64,000 nt of DNA from Ascarosepion bandense (lineage: Eukaryota; Mollusca; Cephalopoda; Sepiida; Sepiidae). Shown piece by piece: positions 11,491 to 22,054 of the stretch. Numbering within the stretch: the first letter of the stretch is position 1; each line of letters begins with the position of its first letter. The position numbers and the translations under genes were made by a program. The stretch covers positions 1,033,001 to 1,097,000 of the forward strand of contig JBBBDQ010001616.1 in the NCBI GenBank assembly GCA_037127315.1, in the 5' to 3' direction. Under the pieces are notes generated by a model. The model searched no databases and was not told the origin of the DNA. It worked only from the letters and a program-made list of their open reading frames with translations.

Positions 11491-12375
11491 ACATCCGGTA
11501 ATATAATAATAATATTTTTATATTTTTAATATTAATAATATTTCATATATTTAATAAAATAACAATATTGTTATATTTTTACTATAATAATATTTTTATA
11601 TTTTTAATATTAATAATATTTTATATATTTAATAAAATAACAATATTGTTATATCTTTACTATAATAATAATATTTTTATATTTTTAATATTAATAATAT
11701 TTCATATATTTAATAAAATAACAATATTGTTATATTTTTACTATAATAATATTTTTATATTTTTAATATTAATAATATTTTATATATTTAATAAAATAAC
11801 AATATTGTTATATCTTTACTATAATAATAATATTTTTATATTTTTAATATGAATAATATTTTATATATTTAATAAAATAACAATATTGTTATATCTTTAC
11901 TATAATAATAATATTTTTATATTTTTAATATTAATAATATTTCATATATTTAATAAAATAACAATATTGTTATATTTTTACTATAATAATATTTTTATAT
12001 TTTTAATATTAATAATATTTTATATATTTAATAAAATAACAATATTGTTATATCTTTACTATAATAATAATATTTTTATATTTTTAGTATGAATAATATT
12101 TTATATATTTAATAAAATAACAATATTGTTATATCTTTAATATAATAATAATATTTTTATATCTTTCGTATAATAATAATTTTTTAATATCTTTAAAATA
12201 ATAAAAATATTTTTATATATTTAATATAATGATAATATTTTTATGCCTTTAATATAATAATATTTTTATATCTTTAGTACAATAATATTTTATTTCTTTA
12301 ATATAATCATTATATTTTTATATCTTTAATATATTAAAATATTTTTATATCTTTAATAATAATATTTTTATATTT
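11491..12375. repeat. AT-rich satellite with alternating 78- and 81-bp units
   Basis: The motif AACAATATTG recurs at 11561, 11639, 11720, 11798, 11879, 11960, 12038 and 12119. The spacings are 78, 81, 78, 81, 81, 78 and 81 bp. The 78-bp and 81-bp types differ by ACTATAATAAT versus ACTATAATAATAAT, so a dimer of 159 bp is the higher-order unit. After about 12140 the array decays into shorter A/T-only variants. The open frames at 11568-11852 and 11886-12092 are the array translated and are not genes. Confidence 0.85.
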
Positions 12376-12379
12376 TTAA

Positions 12380-12455
12380 TGTGTGTGTGTGTGAGAGAGA
12401 GAGAGCGTGTGTGCGAGAAAGAGAGAGAGAGTGTGTGTGTGTTTGTGTGTGTGAT

Positions 12456-12495
<40 letters not shown>
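12380..12495. repeat. (GT)n/(GA)n compound microsatellite
   Basis: Alternating GTGTGT and GAGAGA runs, with the longest pure GA run at about 12460-12491. Both strands show chance low-complexity frames. Confidence 0.9.
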
Positions 12496-12615
12496 AATTA
12501 TGTGTGCTGAAAAGTTCTTGGCACAAACCACTTCCAAAAATTTTAAGAAATAACAAAACTTGGGATTTTAATCGTTTCTAATTCTTTTTTTTTTCTTTTG
12601 TGATGGGGTCTTTTC

Positions 12616-12703
12616 TTGGTCAGGCCGAGAACTTATCAGCTCTCACGTGAATGCGCGCCCACACGCTCACACACACGTGAACGCACGAGCACGCGCGTGT
12701 GTG

Positions 12704-12770
<67 letters not shown>

Positions 12771-13263
12771 TCACAGAAAAGAGAAATTAACTTTTATATC
12801 CTGTGGCGCCACCCACACTGTGACAACGCCCTCATTCCATCAAACTGACGCACCACATAGCTCTACTTTCCCCACCCTACCCAGTGCCTTGTCCTCCGCC
12901 CACGCCATCACTCACAGCCTTGTCAGGGGAATTGCATACCTTCGGAACCGAAAAATTGCTCAGGAATTCCTTATTTCGATTCGACGCGTTTTTCTCCATA
13001 GGAAGCCACTTAACCAAAAGATGTTTCACGGAAACTCGTCTTTCGATCAGCCTACATTCTTCGAGATGTTCCTTATTATTATTATCCACCCCCCGGTTCG
13101 GTCGAATAGTGCCACTTGGGAAAAGTGTCGGACCCAGTTAATACGTGATTTAGTCGAGTCACGAGAAGAAAATGGCGTGATTAAAACGAAATTTTGTGTC
13201 AAGAATTGTCAGAACGAGAGAATGGAAAAATGGGGATGGTATATTCCTGTGTCAATCATATAA
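12616..13263 (+). CDS. Open frame of 215 codons across a (GT)n tract; probably spurious
   Basis: The frame opens at an ATG (12616), runs through the (GT)n tract at 12706-12766 as an alternating Val-Cys run, and then stays open for another 165 codons of mixed composition to a stop at 13263. I recognise no domain. No signal peptide or membrane segment is convincing, and the Met context is unremarkable. The post-repeat part is open on the minus strand in part too (13089-12877). It could hold a fragment of an unknown element or an exon, but an accidental frame is more likely. Confidence 0.15.
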
Positions 13264-13344
13264 AATATCTCTTTCGCTGTCTGTATTAAATCGATCGATA
13301 GCAACAGTCTGCCAATGCACATGAAAATACAGAAACGAACGCTA

Positions 13345-13385
<41 letters not shown>
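13345..13385. repeat. (TA)n microsatellite
   Basis: About 40 bp of uninterrupted TA dinucleotides. Confidence 0.95.
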
Positions 13386-13389
<4 letters not shown>

Positions 13390-13525
13390 TAATTAATTAG
13401 TTTTTGGTCATGATAAAATTAAACCAGTGCACATTTGTATCAAATAGTGTTCAATACAATTATATTGTAGAACTTTTTAATATTTTCCATTTGTAAACGA
13501 GTTATTACGCGACCTAGGTTTCTAC

Positions 13526-13582
13526 CATCGAGACATGATCGCCCAACGGGTGTATCATGTATGGCACTTAACCCACTGAGTC
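13526..13582 (+). mobile_element. SINE-A 3' end fragment
   Basis: ATCGAGACATGATCGCCCAA through TATGGCACTTAAC matches the last 50 bp of SINE-A copies such as 33306-33614. Confidence 0.6.
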
Positions 13583-13744
13583 CTATCTTTTCACGGAAAT
13601 TTTTATAAGATCTCATTATGGTGAATACATATTTTAAGTAGAATTTAGTGTTTTAAAAGCTTAATACTATTTCTATGATGCCAAAATATTTACCATCTAT
13701 TTCCTGAGGCTAGCCATTTTCAAAAGTCAAGGCTGTCTACCATC

Positions 13745-14350
13745 TGTCTTTCTTTTCCTTCAACGTCTTATGAGTGTCAGATTCTCAGAGCCCTCTCTTC
13801 TCATTATGTGAGCCAGAAATTTCAGCTGTTTCTTTATGATTCTAAGTAAAGGTTTCAATTTTCCTTAAAATCTTCTCACTCACATGTTCCGTCCATGTTA
13901 TTCTCAGCATCCTTCTGTAGAGTTTGATTTCAGTTTCCGCAAGTCTGCTATACGTTCGCACAAGCTCATCAAGTAGATGCTTCACTGTCTTGCCTGTCCC
14001 TTTTACCTTTGATAGACGTTGTAGCGTCAAATTATCCAATCTTTCTTTCTTCATTATGCATTCAAAAAAATTCAACTGCCTATTTTCTGATTTTGAATTT
14101 AAGTGTCCTCTTCATTCCCTTGTTTCTTTAAGATCTCGTTGCTTACGTGCTCCGTTCATGGTATTCTCAGCTTCCTTCTGCAGATCTACATTTCAGCTGC
14201 TTCAAGTCTTCTCTTTATCTTCAAGGAAAATGTTCACCTTTCACTGCCATGTAGGATGACTGATATTACATAACAATCGGTTAGTCGTATCTTTGTTTCT
14301 AACGGAATTATTCAGTTTCTTAACACTTTGCTTAGTTTTGACATGCATCA
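13745..14350 (-). pseudogene. RTE-like LINE C-terminal fragments, two decayed units
   Basis: Minus-strand frames show remnants of the RTE-like reverse-transcriptase C-terminus. These include YRRMLRITWTEHVSEKILRK and a second unit with similar motifs further right (14100-14350). The family hallmark WFYRRMLRISWTEH is recognisable, but frames are broken several times. The two units lie in the same orientation. Confidence 0.6.
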
Positions 14351-14728
14351 GAGAAGAACTGGTAAGAAATAAACATTATGAGGAAAAGAAGGATAGACAG
14401 CTATCGTCCAGGATAAAAAATGAGAGTGATTTGGAAGTGGCGTGATATGCCCTGACTATAAAGGTTGGAACTGGTGGAACGAATGAATGGGATACATCAG
14501 AACATTTGAAATATCAATAACCATATAGCAGTGATAGACGAACGACAGTGGAGAACAGGCTGAAAAACAACTCATCCCCCACAAGGCCGTGTTAATGCTT
14601 CTGAACTCTATTAAGCCCGGGTAAAGATATGCCGGCAACATTTTTCTTCTAATCTGAATCTTTTCAAACATAAAGCATGACTTCGAGCAGGAAAATAAAT
14701 TGCCCATTTATTCAATTGTATATGCTTT
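14351..14728. other. Non-coding spacer
   Basis: About 380 bp with no match to other repeats in the window and no convincing frame. Confidence 0.35.
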
Positions 14729-15286
14729 CAGGTGCTGTGAATATCGTTTCGGAACGAGAAATCTGTTATGGTGAAATACACCTATTATATAGTGAATAGA
14801 CTCCCCCACCTAATTTAAGTAGGAGTAGTAAGAGGAACAAGGGTCAGTCGATGTTGGATGATAGTAGTCGACAGTTAGTCGAATACGAAAGTAATCAGCC
14901 ACCTGGCAAGATTACACTGCGTAATACATCTTATATCAAGTTCCTAACGTTTTGTACGTCGAATCTACTAGGACCGACTTTAGCACAAATACTAGCCTCC
15001 ACGGCGAAAATAACTCCATAACAAAATTGGAGAGCCGAATTCGAATTACAGTTAAACTGTTTGCATTCACTTACGCGCAAATGCCCTTGGGAAAGGTACA
15101 AATCAGTCGCCTCTTCTTTTCAGCTATGGATTAAACAGCAAGATTATGTTCTATATGACTTCATTGGCAACCAGTCTACCGCAGAATGTAAGGCAATCTA
15201 ATGCGGGATAATCTTCTGTCCAGTCTTTTGAGACATGATCACCCAAGCGTGTATCACGTATGGCACTTAACTGACTGACTGAATAT
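14729..15286 (+). mobile_element. SINE-A copy split by a solo LTR
   Basis: The tRNA-derived head (AATATCGTTTCGGAACGAG, 14738-14756) is separated from its continuation (GAGAGCCGAATTCGAATTAC, from 15030) by a 260-bp LTR. The remainder runs to GGCACTTAACTGACTGACTG at about 15283. Joined across the insertion, the order matches other SINE-A copies, with the box B-like GAATTCGAATT directly after the split. Confidence 0.75.
14764..15023 (+). mobile_element. Solo LTR (260 bp) inserted in a SINE
   Basis: It starts TGTTATGG and ends CCATAACA, i.e. TG...CA with an 8-bp terminal inverted repeat. Flanks are AAATC on the left and AAATT on the right, a 5-bp target duplication with one change. The second copy of this LTR at 57254-57501 (minus) has a perfect duplication. 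No internal retroelement sequence adjoins it, so it is probably the product of LTR-LTR recombination. The parent family (Gypsy, BEL or Copia) cannot be told from the LTR alone. Confidence 0.8.
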
Positions 15287-15902
15287 AATAGTTGGAAGCA
15301 TAATTAAAACTTCTACTGGACACAAAGTGGGGGATCGGTTTTCTATTGTTATAAAGTAATAAACTGATCCCCTACTAATTACTGCTTTATAACATAATAC
15401 ATTATCTTCCTCTTTTAGCCATAAGTCAAATAACAGGACAGATTGGGTTCTATAGCCTTGGTCGGCAACCAGTCTACCGCAAAAAGCAATGGCAATCTAC
15501 TGCGGGATAATTTTCTGCCCAGTCAGTCATGTCTCTTTCGAGACATGTTCCCCCAAAGCGGGTATCACGTATGGCACTTCACTGACTGACTGAATATAAT
15601 AGTTGGAAGCATAATTAAAAGTTCTACGAGACATAAAGTGAGAGATCAGTGTTTTATTGTTATGAAGTAATAAACTGATCCCCTACTAATTACTACTTAA
15701 TCATATAATACATCTCTTCTCTTTCTAGCTACGAGTCAAATAACAGGACAGATTGGGTTCTGTAGCCTTGGTCGGCAACCAGTCTACCGCAGAAGGCAAT
15801 GGCAACCTACTGTGGGATAATCTTCTGCCCAGTCAGCCATGTCTCTTTAGAGACATGATCGCCTAAGCGTGTATCACGTATGGCACTTAACTGACTGGCT
15901 GT
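15281..15902 (+). repeat. Tandem array of a 311-bp unit derived from the SINE-A 3' half
   Basis: GAATATAATAGTTGGAAGCA occurs at 15281 and 15592, and the second unit ends at about 15902. Each unit is a spacer of roughly 125 bp plus the SINE-A 3' region from GTCAAATAACAGGACAGATT to GGCACTTAACTGACTG. The spacer contains an inverted repeat (GTGGGGGATCGGTTTT against AAACTGATCCCCTAC). The SINE split at 14729-15286 supplies the first 3' end. The same spacer recurs on the minus strand at 63826-63944. Confidence 0.8.
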
Positions 15903-16360
15903 ATGAGTTTAACTTGAGATCTAGGGCGAACTTGAGACCTAACAGGCATTTATTCTGCCTCATTAAAAGAGGAATCGTTCGTCGTTATTGGAGAAAAATC
16001 TATTTTAACCTGGTTCTGATTTAGGACTTCAGAGGCCCTGGGCGAATAGATTTTGGGGACCCTTTTTTACGTAAATTTGCTCCGCCGTGTCTATTAAAAA
16101 AATAAATATTTTTAGATTAAGCTTTTTTTGGTTTAAAACATGACACACTTCAACCAAAATGTTTAATGCTTTTGCAACTCATCCCATTTATTTAATTAGA
16201 TATATTTATATTCGAATTTTACATTCTGCAAAAATTAAATGCATCTAGAATGAAGGGCCTCTATCGCAGTGAAATTCTAGAATTCAAATTCACTAGCAAA
16301 ATATCCTAAAATCCCGTGACGGAAAAGGAAACTTCTGAGTTGTTATAGCCTTGCGATTCT
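15903..16360. other. Non-coding spacer, no feature seen
   Basis: About 460 bp of moderately AT-rich sequence with no repeat match noticed. Confidence 0.35.
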
Positions 16361-16363
16361 AGA

Positions 16364-16682
16364 TAAGTCAGTTAAGAACCATACATGATAAACGTCTGGG
16401 CGATCATATCTCTTTCGAGATCATATCTCTTTCGAGATATGATTGACTGGGCAGAAGGTTTTTCCCGCAGCAGGTAGCCATTAATTTCTACGCTAGACTA
16501 GTTGCCAACCAATGCTATAGAACCCACTCTGTCCTTTTATTTAATCCATAGCTGGAGGGAGAAGCAACGGTTCAATACCTTTACCTTAAAAGTATTTGAA
16601 CGTAAGTGAATACAACGAACTTAACTAGAATTCGAACTCGGCACTCCGAATCAATATCTACAGCACCACAACGCGCATTCTA
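16364..16682 (-). mobile_element. SINE-A, full-length, diverged
   Basis: Minus-strand reading starts at GCGCGTTGTGGTGCTGTAGATAT (box A region, about 16680). It passes the box B-like GAGTTCGAATTCTAG and ends near AGTCAGTTAAG's complement at 16366. A local duplication of the TCTCTTTCGAGA block occurs at 16410-16440. Confidence 0.75.
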
Positions 16683-18480
16683 GATCACCTAGACTGAAAA
16701 TGTTTTTCTTTATATTCATTTTTAAAACTGTCAACTTCAAATAGCGAAGCTAGTAGTTATAAATCCTGAAGATTGAATAGAAAAGAACAGATTTTTTTAT
16801 TGTTCCCGATTTTGATGGTCCTGGGCATGACGATAAACTGCATCCGGCAGGAAGTTCTCTGATTGGGAGTTTGTGAGGAGCATGGAACCACCTCTTAATG
16901 GCTGTTGTTCCCAGCTCCACCCTAACCCGGAGTGGTAGCAACTGTCAGGACTCCAGCTATGGGCAAATAGTTAACCCCCAAACTGGGGTCAAAACACTAT
17001 GGAAGTAACAAAAATAATTTTATAGAAATATATACATAAAATAGACTTTTATGGAAAATATACACTTTTGAAGAAAAAAATATTACCATAACAGATTTTT
17101 TAAGAAAAAATTATTATTCTCAACAAAACAATTTTGAATACAAAACTAGAAAACATTTTCAGTTTTCTAAAATAAAAAAAGAATAAAAATAAAGATTTTT
17201 AATCAAAATCTGACTAAATCCAGCTTCTCACTATAACTGAGCATTAAAAAAAAAACTTAAAATCCCACCTTTTGGCATTAAATAACCCACAGAGGTGTTG
17301 ATATGCCGTTAAACAAAACTGAAACTAATTTTGAATTTATTACAAATCTGTGTTCAATGAAATGCAAATTGTGCGAATATCAATAAAGTAGAAAAATTAT
17401 GCTAAACTTAAACAAAAAAAAAACTTTACCAAAAAATTTATATGGTTAAAAAAGATGAATCAAAATATAAATTGATATTCTTCAATGGGCTCCAAATGAT
17501 TTTTTTAAATCTAATAAGTGGTGCGCATATACTCTGTATTGTTTCAATTTAGTTCAAAGAAGCTAATAAAAACTAAACTATAACTTGATGCAAAACCTCT
17601 ACGTATGACTTGTTCTATTTTCGTTTTCTCTATTTACTAGAATATTTTCTCATATTCCCTAATGATCAGTAACCGTCTTGCATCTTAGTGGTTTTATTGC
17701 CTTGCTTTGGTTAAAGTTATTTTTTCCTGCCATCGCTCCAGATCTGGATTCACATATTTTGATGTAACTTTTTTCTACGGAAAAGAAATTCAAAAATATT
17801 TTTTTATAATGTAGCTAAGGAGGTGTTCTATCTGACGCTGTAAACAGTTTGAAATTTGGTTGGGAATTGAATTAGTGGTTAAACTTGAAAGTTGCCAAGA
17901 TTCACTCAATGTTGGACTTGAATGGTATGCTGCAATTTCTTTAAAAATATCAAACTCTATTCCAAAACATAACTTCAGTAAAACTTCGACGTAAAACACA
18001 CTGGTTTCATGTATATGCTCAAAAGCTGACAATCATATACTGAATTGTGAAAGAAAATAGAATATATCATATTCTTATTACTTCAAAACTTAAAACAAAT
18101 TAAATTTCGGAATTAAATTATCCCTAAGTTGATATACCGTTAAACAAACAAAATAAACATTAAATTTTTAAAAAAAAGTTTTTTTCCTGTTTATATATCT
18201 TTACTTTATTTTAGTTTTATCTGTAGCACATGACTGTAACTTTTTCACTGGTTAAAACGTTTCTCAATTGTGAACGGAGTTTAAAGAGGAATTTTTGTTT
18301 AAAATTTTGTAGAACATTGATGATAAAATAGACTATTGAAAAACTAGAAAAACTCATGAATTTCAATAGCAAAATTAAATAATTTATTACTTGTTTGAAA
18401 GAGATTAAAAGGTTTGTGTGGACACTATATAGTTGGGACGGGGGGAGGGCTGAAAATATTTCGGTCAGACACAATTTGAT
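16683..18480. other. AT-rich non-coding stretch
   Basis: About 1.8 kb without a supportable gene. Two short places (about 17270-17320 and 18120-18150) resemble the tail of the 5S-SINE (TTGGCATTAAATAACCCAC..., GTTGATATGCCGTTAAAC), suggesting decayed copies of an older related element. Open frames here (e.g. 17790-18032 minus, 18217-18474 minus) have no recognisable domain. Confidence 0.4.
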
Positions 18481-19030
18481 GAATAGGGCAAGAAGCAGAA
18501 TCAGGACAGAGATAGGACAAGATCAGTGCGAGTTCGTCAAATACACTGGATCCCTAGACCTTTCAACAAAACAGACTTCAATGCACTTATTGTAACGCTC
18601 TATTGGCATCTTCATAAGAATAAAAGTGCTTCTCAGCCAGGCCATGTGCCATCGATCAGAAGAAGTGATAATAGGACGAGGCAATGTCTGATGAATACGG
18701 TGAAGTGAGTGGAACTTCTTATTTAACAGTTTTCTAGGAAACGGACGATCCTTTTTTCTTTTTTAACTCAGTATGACTAGTGAGATTTATGTTAAGGCGA
18801 TCAGCATAACTGATTGACCCTAATAAGATACCAAGATGAGTACAAATTGATCGAAAGAAAAAAAACCGAAAGAAGAGTAAAACCAACAGACGATATTTGA
18901 GCATTCACTAAGATTCGAACTCCCTGAACAAAGATTAAATCCGGTTCATAAAAGCTAATTTAATCTGCTGGATAACGGTCTTGAATGAAAGCTTTAAATC
19001 AAACGTTCTGTTTGTTTAATGGTTCTTCAT
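18481..19030. other. Non-coding spacer, no feature seen
   Basis: About 550 bp with only short chance frames. Confidence 0.35.
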
Positions 19031-19383
19031 TTTTCTTTTTTACGTACTGTGTTCCTTCAGGATGTAGGCGATCATAGCCCTCTACATCTTCCAGTCCTTG
19101 TTGCTCTTAATATATTTTGCCCTGTTATTTCTTCCAAACGCTGCTCATTTGTTTAAACCAATCAAGTATAACGACCGTTGTTTCACTTTCCCTCTATCAG
19201 CCCTGTGAGTATCACATTCACTAAGTTCTCTTTCCTCGTTACGTGCCCCAGGAACTTCAGCTGTCTTCTTCTGACGTTAAGTATGAATTTCTTTTCCATT
19301 TACATTCTCTCCAAAACGTCGCCGTTGCTCGCATGTTCGATCCATGGTATCCTCAGCATCCTGTAATTGGCATTTTAGGCCTG

Positions 19384-19385
<2 letters not shown>
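19030..19385 (-). pseudogene. RTE-like LINE 3'-terminal fragment
   Basis: Minus-strand sequence shows the decayed RTE-like C-terminus. The + strand TTCAGGATGTAGGCGATCAT matches the stop-proximal region also seen at 30290, 36045 and 36665. The region corresponding to KFLGHVTRKRELSEC is readable. It is bounded by a 32-base poly-T run (19383-19412). Confidence 0.55.
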
Positions 19386-19414
<29 letters not shown>

Positions 19415-19454
19415 AGTGATCATGCATTCGGTTTTCGCGTAGTTTATGTTTAGT

Positions 19455-20025
19455 CTAGGTACCTCCAATATTTCGGCAAGAATTTTCGATACGTAAGTTT
19501 AAAATGAATATTTTTTTAAATGAAAATACATTCTTGAAGATTTCATTTTAGATTTGCCTGTAAAAGGATCAGCCATTTAATATTAACAAATAAATAACCT
19601 TATTTAGGGCAGTGACACCTTCGTTCATTTCCAAGAATTCCTCTTGGAAGTGCAATGTTTTCATTTGGAATCGCCGTCAGTCATCACATCGCGTTCTTTT
19701 ACATCGAAAATGTGACGTTTGAAAAAAAATCGAAAGTCTATTTTCTACTGAAAATTCGTTAATACAAGGCTCAAGAGTCACACGAGTTAGGGGTTTATTG
19801 TTAACAGTATTTTGGTGATTAAAGTGTATAATATGAACGAAAGTGTATTTAGTAGAAAGTAAAAATGATGACGATAAAAACGATTTCTAAGAGTTGACTC
19901 ATGAAGTGGAGAAGTTTTAGGTACATCCAATATTTTGACATAAATTTTCGATACCTAAATTTAAAATGAACTTTTTAAAATGAAAAAACCTTTCTTCAAG
20001 ATTTCACTTTAAATTTAATTAAAAG
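19455..20025. repeat. Two ~100-bp direct repeats 463 bp apart
   Basis: TAGGTACCTCCAATATTTCG (19455) and TAGGTACATCCAATATTTTG (19918) each begin about 100 bp of similar AT-rich sequence, both ending in CAAGATTTCA-type blocks. Unclassified. Confidence 0.5.
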
Positions 20026-20027
20026 CT

Positions 20028-20375
20028 TCTTTTTTTTTTTTTAATCATATCACCCCGAGCAAGGCGGTAACGCCAATGATGTACAGGGGGCTACTTAAGA
20101 GTGAAAAGATTGGAAAAGAGAAAACAGGAAACAAGGGATGAGCCTCTTCACCCGTAAATAGACGTGGGTGGAGTGTGAACCGGGTGATAGTTTAGTCTAT
20201 CTACTCCAACTGAAACAAAAAAAAAAAAAAAAGGAAAAGAATGGAAAAGAGTAATAGGTTGGAAAAGAGAAAGCCGGAAACCACATCCTAAACAGGAAAC
20301 AAGGGATGAGCCTCTTCACCCGTTCAATAGACATGGGTGGGGTGTGAACCGGGCGATAGTTTAGTCTATAATGAT
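20028..20375 (-). mobile_element. SINE-L, two units in tandem
   Basis: Unit 1 (20028-20212) carries the LINE-like tail (AATCATATCACCCCGAGCAA, on the + strand). Unit 2 (20213-20375) repeats only the body and head (GAAAGCCGGAAACCACATCC ... GAACCGGGCGATAGTTTAGT) without the tail. The junction is an A-rich run (20217-20233). This matches the one-tail, many-bodies layout of the other SINE-L loci. Confidence 0.7.
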
Positions 20376-20467
20376 TAAATTAATTATTTCCATTAAGTAA
20401 AAAATTCTGGTAAATTAAGTAAAAAATTAAGTAAAAAATTAAGTAAAAAATTTCCATTAAGTAAATA

Positions 20468-20519
20468 ATTCCAATCTATATCATTTCTATCTGAAGATAG
20501 AAATGATATAGATTGGAAT
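20468..20519. repeat. Perfect 25-bp inverted repeat with a 2-base loop
   Basis: The left arm (20468-20492) and right arm (20495-20519) are exact reverse complements, separated by GA. The arm reads ATTCCAATCTATATCATTTC... The loop is too short for a usual microRNA precursor. Just upstream is a short tandem of TTAAGTAAAAAA (20400-20466). Confidence 0.9.
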
Positions 20520-20696
20520 GTCACATTTAATTTTGATTTCTTAAAATTTTCTTAAAAGCGGCCATTTTCTTAATTTTTAAGAAATTTGTAAACAAACAAA
20601 AATTAATCGATGTTAAAACTATTTCAAAAGATTTCTGACACTTCATTTTTGTAAAATTAGAAAATTTAAATTTAAATTAATCTGATTTTAAAGAAA

Positions 20697-21004
20697 TCAG
20701 TCAGTTAAGTGCCATACATGATACACGCTTGGGCGATCATGTCTCGAAAGAGACATGACTGACTGGGCAGATGATTATCCCGCAGTAGGTTGCCATTGCT
20801 TTCTGCGGTAGACTGGTTGCCGACCAAAGCTATAGAACCCAATCTGTTCTGCTATTTAACCCATAGCTGGAGGGAAGAAGACGGATTAATACCTTTCCCA
20901 AGGGTATTTGCGCGTAAGTGAATGCAAGGAATTCGACTGGAATTCGAACTTAGCTTCCCGATTTCTCGTTCCGAGCCGATATCCACTGCACCACAACGCA
21001 CATC
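20697..21004 (-). mobile_element. SINE-A, full-length
   Basis: Minus-strand element with tRNA-derived head: box A region GTTGTGGTGCAGTGGATATC, box B-like GTTCGAATTCCAGTC. A body with CTTGGGAAAGGTATTAATCC and a central domain (GCAGAAAGCAATGGCAACCT) follow, then the (CTGA)n-like end at 20697-20706. It belongs to the commonest SINE family in the window. Confidence 0.85.
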
Positions 21005-21239
21005 TTTAAAGAAATATTACTTACTTATAGCATATAAAAGTAATATACAACCAATTTTTAACGGTTGGTCGTGTTCATCTGATCGAACGTTTGACGGACT
21101 GTTGAATGACGAAGCGATGACAGCTGCTACGCATGACCATGAATGCAATTTTCATAAAGCTAAGAGAAGGGACAAAACTTTTAAATTACGTAACCTTTTG
21201 ATAATAATGACAAATTTAGTCAACCATACATGAAAATAA

Positions 21240-21990
21240 AGAACGTATTAAGTAAATAAAAATTATTTTAAAAATAGAACTGCGTCACTAAGTTTAATAA
21301 TCTTTGCAATTATGGACTCGTAAATTTCGATTCAAATTAATTATTATATTACCTCCAGGGAACACCGCAATACAGAATTTTACACGATTTTAAAATATTA
21401 CAAATTATTATAATTAACATGTAAAAAAATTTAAATAGTTCTTGTAAAAATTCATTATTCATCAAAAAATTGTATTTTTTCAGACAATAATGTCCTTAAT
21501 ATTACTTATTTACAACAGCCATTATAAGCTTCTCTAATTAAGTAATGTCATAGTTTTATTGCATTTATTATTTTTCAATTCAGAGCAGATTTTCATTTAG
21601 ATAGCACTAATTTGAAAAAAAAAATATTGGGTGATTTACAATCTCCAAAGACGGAACACGAAGGTTATTTGCAAAATCTCATGAAATTAAGTGGGGGGTA
21701 ACACATTTAAAAAACATTTTAACAATATTTTCTAAAAACAAGCATTTCAAAAATAATTTCCTTCATTTTTTAAGTTCTGAAAATTTCATTAAAATCGGAC
21801 CATTATTTGATTTTTATAAGAATTTTCAATCAAATGTAATTTCTACGGAAAAAACGCGTCATGTTAAAAGTTAAAGGAGGTAATGACGTATTCAAAACAA
21901 GATTTTAACCAAACTTTTGAACGTGTTTACAAAGGATTTAAATATTTCAAATATATTTAAAAAATACTTTGGTCTTTCATCATAATAATA
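21240..21990 (-). repeat. Dispersed AT-rich repeat (repeat E), copy 2
   Basis: Read in reverse complement, parts of this stretch match 8406-8930, for example GAAAATCTGCTC, AATGCAATAAAACTATGA and TTAAGGACATTATTGTC. The part at 21880-21985 also resembles 35520-35620. It is of unknown class and non-coding. Confidence 0.4.
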
Positions 21991-21991
21991 G

Positions 21992-22054
21992 GTTTACGGC
22001 CATATCATGTTGAATACACCGGTTCTCGCTCTATCACCAAACTTAAGCAACGTT
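21992..22054 (+). pseudogene. 5S rRNA-derived sequence, first half (SINE head)
   Basis: GTTTACGGCCATATCATGTT to AACTTAAGCAACGTT matches the 5' half of metazoan 5S rRNA, including the box A region. The continuation lies at 22619-22673 with the box C region (CAGTACTTAGATGGGTGACC) intact. Confidence 0.8.

Noticed and set aside
11568..12092. Open frames of 94 and 68 codons
   Set aside because: They are direct translations of the AT-rich 78/81-bp satellite and repeat with its period.
20468..20519. microRNA precursor
   Set aside because: The loop is only two bases and both arms are exactly complementary, unlike usual precursors.
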